A stretch of 34,520 nt of DNA from the NCBI GenBank assembly GCA_027306925.1, contig DAHUXW010000051.1, positions 1 to 34,520 on the forward strand, in the 5' to 3' direction. The notes under the pieces were generated by a model. The model had not been told where the DNA came from, did not search any database, and worked only from the letters and a program-made list of their open reading frames with translations. This document shows positions 17,727 through 26,302 of the stretch, one piece after another; positions within the stretch are counted from its first letter, which is position 1, and every line of letters begins with the position of its first letter. The stretch is from Acidimicrobiaceae bacterium (lineage in GTDB: Bacteria; Actinomycetota; Acidimicrobiia; Acidimicrobiales; Bog-793). The translations under genes and the position numbers were made by a program.

Positions 17727-18342
17727 CCTGACAGGGACCCGGCACGAGGCGCCGGAAGGAGTCGAGGGCGGCGGCGCGCCCGGCCGCCGCGCGCGCTGGC
17801 CTCTCGCCGTCGTGCTCGTCGCGGCCGTCGGGCTGGCCGCCTTCGTCGTCTACGCGGTGGCCTCCGCGGGGCGCGCGAAGCCACCGGTCGGGTCTGGGCT
17901 CCCGACGGTCCCCGCGGGCCGGGTCGCCGCGTCGTTCTCGCTCCCCCGACTCGGAGGCGGCGCGCCCGTCACCCTCGCGGCGTTCCGAGGCAGGCCGACG
18001 ATCGTGAACTTCTTCGCCTCGTGGTGCGCCGACTGCCGGGCGGAGCTCGCTGCGTTCGGCGCCGTCTCACGCACTGACGGTCGCCGCGTGAACTTCGTCG
18101 GCGTCGACGCCAACGACACGAACCTCACGCTCGCGCGATCGCTCCTCGCCCACGCGGGCGCACGCTTCCCGGTCGCGGTCGACGCGAACGGCTCGGTGGC
18201 GAGCGGGAAGTACCTGGTGACGGCGCTCCCCGTGACGTTCTTTCTCAGCTCCTCGGGGCGGGTCGTCGGCGAGGTGTTCGGCACGCAGAGTCGCGGGACT
18301 CTCGACAGCTGGGTCGCGAAGCTGACGTCGCGCGCCGGATGA
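17698..18342 (+). CDS. Membrane-anchored TlpA/ResA-like thioredoxin-fold protein
   Basis: N-terminal TM segment; RPTIVNFFASWCADCRAELAAF with CxxC; VTALPVTFFLSSSGRVVGEVFG. Confidence 0.85.
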   Translation: MSPPLSVTPDLTGTRHEAPEGVEGGGAPGRRARWPLAVVLVAAVGLAAFVVYAVASAGRAKPPVGSGLPTVPAGRVAASFSLPRLGGGAPVTLAAFRGRPTIVNFFASWCADCRAELAAFGAVSRTDGRRVNFVGVDANDTNLTLARSLLAHAGARFPVAVDANGSVASGKYLVTALPVTFFLSSSGRVVGEVFGTQSRGTLDSWVAKLTSRAG

Positions 18343-19166
18343 CGGCCGACGGTGTCGGGGCGGAGCAGCCCGCGCGCGTCGGTTCCGACGCCGATGCGGC
18401 CCGACGGGCGGCCGCGCTCGCGGCTCCTCGCGTCCCGCGCAAGTTCGTCGTGTGGGCGGCCGTGGCGGTCGTCGTGCTGGCCGGCGGCGGCATGCTGCTC
18501 GAGCGGGTGTTCACGAGCGTCGGCCTGAACTCCTACTCCATCAGCGCCTCCTCGTCGGCCTCGCCGGGCAAGCGGGCCTCGAAGTCCGCCGTCGTCCCGC
18601 TGCGGTCGTTCATGGGGATCACGGCAGGCTCCGGCGCCCTCGGTCCTGCGCTCTCGCTCACCGACCAGCGCGGGCGGAGCGTCACGCTCGAGTCGCTGCG
18701 CGGCCGGGTCGTCGTGCTCACGTTCTTCGACGCTGGCTGCGACGACATCTGCCCGGTCCTCGGCGCCGAGATCCGTCGGGCCGAGTCCCAGCTCGGCGCG
18801 AAGGCCTCCACGGTCGCGTTCGTCGCCGTGAACACCGATCCCCGGACGCTCTCGGTCGCCGCGACCGCGCGCACGAGCTCCCGCCTCGGCCTCGCGTCAC
18901 GGCCGAACTGGTACTTCCTCACGGGCTCGCTCGCTTCGCTCGACACCGTGTGGACTCGCTACGGCATCACGGTCGAGGTCGCACGAGCGACCCACCAGGT
19001 CGCGCACACGGAGCTCATGATCTTCCTCGACCGCACGCTGCACGAACGGATCGAGGCGACGCCCGTCGGCGACCAGAAGCGCGGCGGCACCACGACCCTG
19101 CCGGCTGCGAGCATCGTGCGCTTCGGCGACGGGATCGCCAGCTACGCGCGCACGCTCCTCCACTGA
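18339..19166 (+). CDS. SCO1/SenC-like copper chaperone / redoxin
   Basis: TM anchor; LTDQRGRSVTLESLRGRVVVLTFFDAGCDDICPVLGAEI with CxxxC; downstream VAHTELMIFLD His. Confidence 0.83.
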   Translation: MTADGVGAEQPARVGSDADAARRAAALAAPRVPRKFVVWAAVAVVVLAGGGMLLERVFTSVGLNSYSISASSSASPGKRASKSAVVPLRSFMGITAGSGALGPALSLTDQRGRSVTLESLRGRVVVLTFFDAGCDDICPVLGAEIRRAESQLGAKASTVAFVAVNTDPRTLSVAATARTSSRLGLASRPNWYFLTGSLASLDTVWTRYGITVEVARATHQVAHTELMIFLDRTLHERIEATPVGDQKRGGTTTLPAASIVRFGDGIASYARTLLH

Positions 19167-19178
19167 CAGGACTTCTCG

Positions 19179-19826
19179 ATGCCGACGACCGCCACCCGGA
19201 CCGACGACGCCTCACCGTTCGCCCCCCCGCCGCCGCGACCGTGGTACCGGCGGCGAGCGACACTTCTCGTCGCGGTGCTAGCGGTCGTCGTCGCCGTCAC
19301 CGTGGTCACGGACCTCCCGACCCGTCCGACGCACACGAACGACGTCGCGACCGCCCAGTCGGTGATCACCGAGGCCGTGAACGACACGAAGCCGTGCAAC
19401 CTCGGCATGACCGAGGCCTTCGGCTTCTACGCGGACGTCACGACCGGGCACATCACCGCCGCCCATCGCGCCCAGATTCCCGCGCTGATCCGCGACGACC
19501 TCGATGCGTGCTCCTACACGAACGCCAGCATCGACGACCTCGCGGGCATCGACAACCCCTCGTCGCCCACCGGTCGCCGCCTGAACGTCATCGCCACCGA
19601 CGTCCTCGTGTGGTGCGATCCTGACGCGCTCACGGCGATCGGGGAGATCACGGTCCTGCTCGACCACCCGCACGACTCCGCGGCGCTCGCGAAGCTCGCG
19701 AGCGCGGAACGGCTCCTCACCGCGGACCGGGCCCGGTCCCTGGCGGCCATCGCCAGCCTCGCGCGCACGCTCGGCACGACATTCCACACGAAGCTCGAGC
19801 TCGTCACCGCGCCCCACAGCGCGTAG
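19179..19826 (+). CDS. Single-pass exported protein of unknown function
   Basis: Continuous ORF after the sco-like gene; TM segment RRATLLVAVLAVVVAVTVVTDL; no recognised domain. Confidence 0.7.
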   Translation: MPTTATRTDDASPFAPPPPRPWYRRRATLLVAVLAVVVAVTVVTDLPTRPTHTNDVATAQSVITEAVNDTKPCNLGMTEAFGFYADVTTGHITAAHRAQIPALIRDDLDACSYTNASIDDLAGIDNPSSPTGRRLNVIATDVLVWCDPDALTAIGEITVLLDHPHDSAALAKLASAERLLTADRARSLAAIASLARTLGTTFHTKLELVTAPHSA

Positions 19827-19890
19827 CGACCAGCCCGGGACCGTGCGGCCGCTCCGGGCGTCGCCGCCGGACGCGACGTGTCTCGGCGCC

Positions 19891-20742
19891 TCAGCCCCGT
19901 GGAGCGCCCGGCCCCTCCGGCCGGCCGCCGACGTCACTCGGCCCGTCCGGAGCGTCCGACGGGCTGCCCCAGCTCAGGCGCCGCTCCGCGCGGAGAAGCT
20001 GGCGCATCTCGTCGTCCGGGTCCTCGCTGTCCTTCAACCAGGCCATGAGGTTCGACAGCACGGCCGGCAGGTACGCCATGGCCGGGATCACCCAGAGCGC
20101 GCCCGCAGCGAGCTGCTGGTCCGCGATCAGGCTGAGGCCCGAGCTCGGCGTGTGCACGTACGCGTGGTACCAGGAGACGTGCGAGAAGCCGAGGAGGTAG
20201 CCGATCATCCACGTGATCCACATCGCGACGACCGTCACGCCGAGCCGCATCGGGTACGCGGACCGCGGCACGAACGGCGGCGACACGACGATCTCGAGCC
20301 ACAGGAGCACACCGAGCACGAGCAGCGTCGCGGCCTCCAGCAGCGACAGTCCCGCGATCCGCCGGAGCGCGTCCACCGACGGCGGGATCCGCCACCCGAT
20401 CACCGCAGCGAGGTACGCGACGAGATAGGCGATGCTCCGCACCGGGCTGCGATGACGCCGGCGTGCGGTCGCGACTCGGGCGAAGAACGGCAACCGGGCG
20501 CGCTCCCGGCCGGGACCCGCTCCGGTGACCGCAAGCAGGTGGTCCGACCCGGACCACGGCGCGGACACCACCACGAGCACCGGCACGAGGACCGCGAGCA
20601 CCGCGAACTGCACGGTCTCGGCGACCACGTAGCGACGGGCGAGGACGCCGACCGGCGGCGCGAGCACGACCAGCGCGTGGACGAGCGCAGCCCCGAGAAG
20701 AGTCCACGTCGCCCTCGATCGACCGGTCCCGGGCCGGCTCAC
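19891..20742 (-). CDS. CtaG-type (caa3) cytochrome c oxidase assembly factor
   Basis: Multi-TM protein with LGVTVVAMWITWMIGYLLGFSHVSWYHAYV, IADQQLAAGALWVIPAMAYLPAVLSNLMAWLKDSEDPDDEMR; GTG start at 20742 with AGGGG upstream (longest ORF to 20790). Confidence 0.85.
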   Translation of the reverse strand: MSRPGTGRSRATWTLLGAALVHALVVLAPPVGVLARRYVVAETVQFAVLAVLVPVLVVVSAPWSGSDHLLAVTGAGPGRERARLPFFARVATARRRHRSPVRSIAYLVAYLAAVIGWRIPPSVDALRRIAGLSLLEAATLLVLGVLLWLEIVVSPPFVPRSAYPMRLGVTVVAMWITWMIGYLLGFSHVSWYHAYVHTPSSGLSLIADQQLAAGALWVIPAMAYLPAVLSNLMAWLKDSEDPDDEMRQLLRAERRLSWGSPSDAPDGPSDVGGRPEGPGAPRG

Positions 20743-20756
20743 ACCGGCCCCTGGGG

Positions 20757-20879
20757 TCAACGTGTCGGTCGACGCTGGAAGAATCCCCACAGGCAGTAGA
20801 CGAGCAGCGACCCGACGGGGATCGCGAAGGTCAGTGACTGGGGACCAGCCCAGCTGAACGAGCTCGAAGCCAGGATCAC
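20757..20879 (-). CDS. Predicted 40-aa single-TM membrane microprotein of the oxidase operon
   Basis: GTGATCCTGGCT... translates as (V/M)ILASSSFSWAGPQSLTFAIPVGSLLVYCLWGFFQRRPTR*; GGAGG 7-8 nt upstream of GTG; positively charged tail after one TM; below the ORF track's size cut-off. Confidence 0.68.
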   Translation of the reverse strand: MILASSSFSWAGPQSLTFAIPVGSLLVYCLWGFFQRRPTR

Positions 20880-20963
20880 CGCGCTACCTCCACGATCGCC
20901 GCTCGGACAAGGACGCGGGCGCGAGGCACCCGCCGGCAGCTGCGCCGCGCACCGGTCACCTCG

Positions 20964-21626
20964 TCAGACCACCACATAGAACAGCACCCAGAACACGAGG
21001 TTCACGAGCGCCGCGAGACCGAGGAACGTCGTGCACCCCTCGAGGTTCGCACGGAACAGCCGAGCCGGGGGCTGGGTCGAACGCGACGGCCCGCCGTCCT
21101 CGGCGACCGCACGTCGCAGCCTGATCGAACGGGCGAGCAGCGTCTCGAGCCAGTAGGCGCTCATCAGCAACAGTGCCGTGTTCAACCCGGCCCAGCCGAT
21201 GAACGTCGAGGAGTAGCCGCTCGCACCCGGGAAGAAGGGCATGCGCGTGAGCTCCCAGATCTGCATGCCCGCCGCCAGCAGCAGCGAGCCGACGCCGATC
21301 CAGCCGCTCACCTCCCAGTCGACCACGAGACCCTTGCGCATGCGCAAGGTCCCGTAGTAGTTGACGAGCGCTCCGAACACGGTGATCGCGAACACCGACG
21401 CCCCGATCGAGGTCGGCGCGGTCATCCCGTGCGGGCGCCAGAGGCCCGCGTCGTTGGCCGAGCGGAGGTAGAAGTACGCGAACGCGAGGCTCGCGAACAC
21501 GAACAGGCAGATCCCGACGAGCAGCCTGCTCCCCGTCCAGATCGCCCCCTCGGCCGCCCGCAGCTCGTAGGCCGCCTCTTCGGGCGTGCTCATGAGCTGT
21601 GGCCTCGTAGAGGTCGCCTCAGACAT
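20964..21626 (-). CDS. Cytochrome c oxidase subunit III
   Basis: Multi-TM heme-copper oxidase subunit III pattern (AAEGAIWTGSRLLVGICLFVFASLAFAYFYLRS; FRANLEGCTTFLGLAALVNLVFWVLFYVVV); start overlaps the coxA end. Confidence 0.88.
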   Translation of the reverse strand: MSEATSTRPQLMSTPEEAAYELRAAEGAIWTGSRLLVGICLFVFASLAFAYFYLRSANDAGLWRPHGMTAPTSIGASVFAITVFGALVNYYGTLRMRKGLVVDWEVSGWIGVGSLLLAAGMQIWELTRMPFFPGASGYSSTFIGWAGLNTALLLMSAYWLETLLARSIRLRRAVAEDGGPSRSTQPPARLFRANLEGCTTFLGLAALVNLVFWVLFYVVV

Positions 21627-23628
21627 CGCTCGGTCCTCCCTCGATCGTCGTTCCGGCCCCGAAGCCTCCGCCTCCGCCACCGGCTCCTCCGCTCGAGGCA
21701 CCCGCACCTGCCGTCGCCCAGACCTTGTCGAAGTCCGCGATGTCGGGGGCGTCAACCTCGCCGTAGTGGTACGGGTCCGCGTAGATCACGGGGATCCGGT
21801 CGAAGTTGTGGAACGGGACGGGCGTCGGCGACTGCCACTCGAGCCCGCGCGAGCCCCACGGGTTCGCCGGCGCCGGCTTCGGGTCGATGAAGATCGACCA
21901 GGCGAAGTTTGCCGTGAACACGAGGAACGAGCTTGCGAGCATGTACGCGCTGATCGTCGAGAAGTCGTTCAGGCCCTGGAGGCGCTGCGCGTACTCGAAG
22001 ACCCGGCGGGGCTGACCGAGCAGGCCCACGATGAACAGCGGGAAGAACGTGCAGTTGAAGAAGATGAACATCATCCAGAAGTGGATGAGGCTCAGCTTCT
22101 TGTTCAACGTCTTGCCCGTCATCTTCGGCAGCCAGTAGTAGAGGCCGCCGAAGAAGGCGAACACCAGGCCGCCCATGATCGTGTAGTGGAAGTGCGCCAT
22201 GACGAAGAAGCTGCCGTGCACGGTCACGTTCACCGGGACGTCCGACAGGAAGACCCCGGAGATGCCGCCAAGCAGGAAGTTGAAGTAGAGCGCCAGTGCG
22301 AAGAGCATCGGCACCTCGAAGCGTATCTTCGACTTCCAGAGCGTCCCCATGCCCGTCAGGTAGATGAACCCGGTGGGGATCGAGATGAGCTCGGTCGTGA
22401 GCATGAAGAGCGGCCGCATGTCCGGGTTGATCCCGCTCTGGAACAGGTGGTGCTGCCAGACGAAGAACGACAGCAGTGCCACGCCGATCATGCCCGCGGC
22501 GCCCACTCGATAGCCGAAGAGCGGTTTGCCGGTGAACACCGGCAGGATCTCACCGACTACGCCGAAGCCGGGCAAGGCCATGATGTACACCTCCGGATGG
22601 CCGAAGAACCAGAAGAGGTTCTGCCAGAGGAACGCGCTCCCCCCGCGTTCGTTCACGTAGAACGCGGTCTGCGCCGTGCGGTCGAGGATGCCGAACAGTC
22701 CACCGGTGACGAGCGTCGGTGTCGCGAGCGCGAGCAGCGACGCGACGGCGAGCAGCGACCAGATGAAGATCGGCAGGCGGCTCCAGGTCATCCCCGGCGC
22801 CCGGTAGTTGATGATCGTGACGATGATGTTGAAGCCGGCGGTGATCATGCCCGTGCCGACGACGGCGAAGCCGACGAGGTACGAGTCCATGCCGCCGACC
22901 GCCTGGGTCTGCAGCGGTGCGTAGCCGGTCCAGCCGGTCGGGAACCCGCCGTAGGGAAGTGCCGTCATGATAACGAGGTAGCCCGCCGTGAACATCCAGA
23001 ACGAGAACGCCTCGACCCGCGGGAACGCCATGCGGCGCGACCCGATCATGAGCGGGATGAGCCAGCCGGCAATCGGGCCGGTGATGATCGACGTCGCCAT
23101 CATCATCATGACCGTGCCGTGCTCGCTCACGAGCGAGATGTAGGTCCCCGGCCCGAAGTAGTGCGTCGTCGGACTGAGGAGCTCGGTCCGCACCGCCATC
23201 GCGAGGAGTCCGCCCGTGAAGAGGAAGAGCAGGACGCCGATGATGTACTGCATCCCGACGACCTTGTGGTCGAGCGTGAACCGGAAGTACCGGCCCCAGC
23301 CCTTCTCCTCGATCTCGGGTGCCGGCTCCTTGCCGACCAGCTTGAGGATCGGGTAGTTCAGCGCGCCAACGCCGAGCAGCCAGCCCACGACCCCGAGCGT
23401 GAGCGCGAGGACCGTCGCGACGTTGTTCTGCCGGTTCAGCTGAACGTTCGCGTAGCCGGAGGCGATGGAGTTGCCGATGAAGTGGCCGAGCGCATAGCCG
23501 GCCACCGCGCCGACGAGCGCAGTGCCTATGTGCTGGCCGAGCCAGGGGGAGCGGCGCCGGTCCGCACCGCTCGGCGGCGTCTCGCCCGGTCGTCCGAGGC
23601 CGACCGATTCGTGCATGCTGATCGCCAT
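21619..23628 (-). CDS. Heme-copper oxidase subunit I (CoxA/CtaD-like)
   Basis: Heme/CuB ligand motifs EHGTVM, WFFGHPEVYI, VWQHHLF, MAHFHYTIMGG; extra N-terminal TM region; Gly-rich C-terminus. Confidence 0.95.
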   Translation of the reverse strand: MAISMHESVGLGRPGETPPSGADRRRSPWLGQHIGTALVGAVAGYALGHFIGNSIASGYANVQLNRQNNVATVLALTLGVVGWLLGVGALNYPILKLVGKEPAPEIEEKGWGRYFRFTLDHKVVGMQYIIGVLLFLFTGGLLAMAVRTELLSPTTHYFGPGTYISLVSEHGTVMMMMATSIITGPIAGWLIPLMIGSRRMAFPRVEAFSFWMFTAGYLVIMTALPYGGFPTGWTGYAPLQTQAVGGMDSYLVGFAVVGTGMITAGFNIIVTIINYRAPGMTWSRLPIFIWSLLAVASLLALATPTLVTGGLFGILDRTAQTAFYVNERGGSAFLWQNLFWFFGHPEVYIMALPGFGVVGEILPVFTGKPLFGYRVGAAGMIGVALLSFFVWQHHLFQSGINPDMRPLFMLTTELISIPTGFIYLTGMGTLWKSKIRFEVPMLFALALYFNFLLGGISGVFLSDVPVNVTVHGSFFVMAHFHYTIMGGLVFAFFGGLYYWLPKMTGKTLNKKLSLIHFWMMFIFFNCTFFPLFIVGLLGQPRRVFEYAQRLQGLNDFSTISAYMLASSFLVFTANFAWSIFIDPKPAPANPWGSRGLEWQSPTPVPFHNFDRIPVIYADPYHYGEVDAPDIADFDKVWATAGAGASSGGAGGGGGGFGAGTTIEGGPSDV

Positions 23629-23715
23629 CGGTTCAGCCCTCTCCCCTCTCCGCCGAAGCGGGAGCTGTCGCCATCGTGCTGTCAGGACTGCTCGTCATGG
23701 TCATGATGTCGTGCC

Positions 23716-24681
23716 TCAGCTCGTCGGCTTGACGGCCTGGGCGACGCTCACAGGCTGAGCGCCGTACACCTGGATCTTCGAGTACTTGTCGACGTTGTCC
23801 GGGTAGTACACGCCGTCGGCGCCGTTGGCGTCGGCCGTATAGGTCCAGGAGAACGGCGGCAGCAGCTTGGTCACGGCCGCGAGCTGCGTCTCGTTGGAGG
23901 ACGCCCACTGCTGGAAGGTGGTCTTCGACACGACGTGGCCGTAGTTGAACATCGCGCCGTGCCAGATGCCGCAGAGCTCGTCGCAGCGGACCGTCACCTT
24001 GCCGAGGGCGTGCGTCGTCGTGAACGCAACGTTGTCCTGCTGCGGGTTCGCGTCGGCCTTCACGCCGAGCTGGTACGCCCAGAAGTCGTGGATCACGTCG
24101 AGCGACGTCACGTGGAACGCGATCGTCGTGTTGTTGGGCACCATGAGCGTGTCGGTCTCGAAGCCGCCGTACGTCGGGTACCGGTACGTGAACTTCCACT
24201 GCTGGCCGATCACCTGGATCGGCAGCACGGTCTTCGACGTCGGCGTCCAGATCGGCTGGGGACCCTCGCCGCCGCCGGCGCCGGCGGGCACGATGAGCTC
24301 GACGGTGCCGAAGACGAAGGCCGAGAGCACCACGATCGTCGTCGACGCGATCCACGCGGTCTGGATCTTCATGTTGCCGCGTGCCTTCGGCCCACCGATG
24401 AGGTCCGAGCCGCCCTTGCTGGCCCGCCAGTTGACGATCGCGTACCCGAAGTAGAGCCACACGCCGAGCGTGACCGGCAGGGCCGCCATCATCAGCACGT
24501 TGAAGTCGAACTGCGCACCCGACGCGCTCGACGTCATGTCCCCGGGCGGCATGTGCGGTCCGGCGGCGAACCAGAAGAGCGGGTCCACGATCGCCGAGAT
24601 CACGAGCCACGCGACCGCGAGCCGCGCCCCGTGATTCGGCCCACCCGCCGTGCGCGAGACCGTCGCCTGCTGATCTGACAT
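23716..24681 (-). CDS. Cytochrome c oxidase subunit II with CuA site
   Basis: Two TM segments, VIGQQWKFTYRYP, SLDVIHDFWAYQLGVKADANP, CuA motif CDELCGIWHGAM. Confidence 0.93.
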   Translation of the reverse strand: MSDQQATVSRTAGGPNHGARLAVAWLVISAIVDPLFWFAAGPHMPPGDMTSSASGAQFDFNVLMMAALPVTLGVWLYFGYAIVNWRASKGGSDLIGGPKARGNMKIQTAWIASTTIVVLSAFVFGTVELIVPAGAGGGEGPQPIWTPTSKTVLPIQVIGQQWKFTYRYPTYGGFETDTLMVPNNTTIAFHVTSLDVIHDFWAYQLGVKADANPQQDNVAFTTTHALGKVTVRCDELCGIWHGAMFNYGHVVSKTTFQQWASSNETQLAAVTKLLPPFSWTYTADANGADGVYYPDNVDKYSKIQVYGAQPVSVAQAVKPTS

Positions 24682-25361
24682 CAGCTCACCACCTTGAGGA
24701 ACCCGTCCATGAAGCTGATCGTCTGCATGGGACCGCCGTTGCCGTACACGTAACCGCCACCGCAGGGAACGAAGCACTGCCAGCCGTACTGACCCGTCGT
24801 CTTCGGCGTCATGAACGAGAACTCCACCGTGTTGTGCGCCTCGGAGAGCGTGCACGGCGCCGAGTTGCAGAAGTTCTTCGCGTTGCCGTTTACGCCGTAC
24901 AACGGGACGTTGATTCCGAGCGTCGGGATCGAGAACGTGTGGCCGACGCCGTTGCCCTTCGTCGCGTCGATGAGCGAGAACGGCTTGCCGTTCAGCGTCG
25001 CCGCGTTGCCGAGCGTGCCGTAAACCGCCCCGACCTGCGGGTTGCGGAGCGCGCTGCCCGAGTCGTACTGGTCGATCGTGACGTTGACCCGGGTGTTCGC
25101 CGGGAGGTCCCAGAGCGTCGTGTGCACCCACTTGCCGTCCGGCGCCTGGGTCAGGTACGAGACCCAGCTCGGGTGGGTCCCGAAGCCGATCGCGCCGACG
25201 GTCTGCAGCGTCATGTCGACCGCCTGGCCCTGGCTGTGGCCGGCCGCGAAGTCGAGCGTCGGCGGCTCCGAGCGCAGGTAGGCCATCGAGACGAACACGA
25301 CGAGACCGACCGCCACGGCGAGCAACGAGGAGAATATCCCCAGCCTCGCACTACGTCCCAC
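24681..25361 (-). CDS. Membrane-anchored cupredoxin-like protein of the oxidase operon (degenerate CuA-like motif)
   Basis: One N-terminal TM then VGHTFSIP...HNTVEFSFMTPKTTGQYGWQCFVPCGGGYVYGNGGPM; GGGGAGG upstream of GTG 25361; longest ORF to 25517; stop overlaps the coxB start. Confidence 0.65.
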   Translation of the reverse strand: MGRSARLGIFSSLLAVAVGLVVFVSMAYLRSEPPTLDFAAGHSQGQAVDMTLQTVGAIGFGTHPSWVSYLTQAPDGKWVHTTLWDLPANTRVNVTIDQYDSGSALRNPQVGAVYGTLGNAATLNGKPFSLIDATKGNGVGHTFSIPTLGINVPLYGVNGNAKNFCNSAPCTLSEAHNTVEFSFMTPKTTGQYGWQCFVPCGGGYVYGNGGPMQTISFMDGFLKVVS

Positions 25362-25488
25362 CACGTACCTCCCCTTGCCTCGCACCGTCTCCGACGGCTC
25401 GTCGCGGGGAGGCCACGCCATCGCGATGCCCATGTCGGGCACGCGACGCGGACCGAGCCCCCCACGGCTCGCAGTCCTGCGATGAATC

Positions 25489-25517
25489 ACCATAGGTCGG
25501 ACTATTGCGTCGGGCAA
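25489..25517 (-). promoter_or_regulatory. Candidate sigma70-like promoter for the oxidase operon
   Basis: Minus strand TTGCCC-N17-TATGGT; consensus-like spacing in a locally AT-richer stretch. Confidence 0.35.
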
Positions 25518-25564
25518 GCCTTTCGGCCCCCCTCTTCGCGCTCGCCGGCCCTAGCGCGTTCGCG

Positions 25565-26173
25565 TCAGGCCCCGGCGCCGTGCAGGCGGGCGAAGCCACG
25601 GATGCTGTCCGCGACGAGCTGGACGGCGATCGCGGAGAGCAGCAGGCCGAATATCCTCGTCAGAAGGTGGATGCCGCCGGGCCGAAGGACGCTCAGCACG
25701 CCGAGCGAGAACCGCAGCGCCAGGTAGATCAGCGCGAGCACGCACACGAGCGCGACGCCGATCGCGAGCGCGTCGTGGAAGCCGTGGGCCTGACGGACGA
25801 AGACGATCGTCGCGGCGATCGCCCCGGGGCCGGCGATGAGCGGCGTGCCGAGCGGAACGAGCGCGATGTTCACCTCGTCGACGTGCGCGGGCGACCGCTC
25901 CCGGTCGACGAGCAGCTCCAGGGCCACGAGCAGCAGGAGCAGGCCACCGGAGCCCTGGATCGCGGGAACGGAGATCCCGAGGTAGCCGAGGATCTGCTGG
26001 CCGAAGAGCGCGAACGCGGCGATGACCCCTCCGGCGACCACGACGGCCTGCCAGGCGAGTCGCCGGCGGTCGCGCGTGGTCCGCCCATCGGTCAGCGCGA
26101 GGTAGATCGGCACGTTGCCGAGCGGGTCCATGATCACGAGGAGGGTCACGAACACCCCGGCGAAGAACCTCAC
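25565..26173 (-). CDS. MarC-family integral membrane protein
   Basis: FVTLLVIMDPLGNVPIYLALTDGRTTRDRRRLAWQAVVVAGGVI...NIALVPLGTPLIAGPGAIAATIVF. Confidence 0.9.
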   Translation of the reverse strand: MRFFAGVFVTLLVIMDPLGNVPIYLALTDGRTTRDRRRLAWQAVVVAGGVIAAFALFGQQILGYLGISVPAIQGSGGLLLLLVALELLVDRERSPAHVDEVNIALVPLGTPLIAGPGAIAATIVFVRQAHGFHDALAIGVALVCVLALIYLALRFSLGVLSVLRPGGIHLLTRIFGLLLSAIAVQLVADSIRGFARLHGAGA

Positions 26174-26215
26174 GACGATCCGCCCATGACACCGTCATAC
26201 ATGGGATCGTGTCGT
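26172..26215. promoter_or_regulatory. Imperfect inverted repeat (about 13 bp paired) between divergent marC-like and mscL genes
   Basis: ACGACGATCCGCCCATG (26172-26188) against CATGGGATCGTGTCGT (26200-26215), 11-nt loop, with bulges. Confidence 0.5.
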
Positions 26216-26302
26216 CACGCCCGCCGGACGGTCCACGGCGGGCTGTACTCGAGGTGACACGACCAGCCGGTGGCGCGACACACGACGAGAGGGAGGAACT
26301 GC

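Noticed and set aside
19827-19890. Hairpin CGTCGC...GCGACG between convergent genes as a terminator
   Set aside because: Only about 6-7 bp and no U-tract in a region where such GC pairing is expected by chance.
21586-23706. 706-aa plus-strand ORF opposite coxA
   Set aside because: Low-complexity, charged shadow translation of a well-supported oxidase gene.
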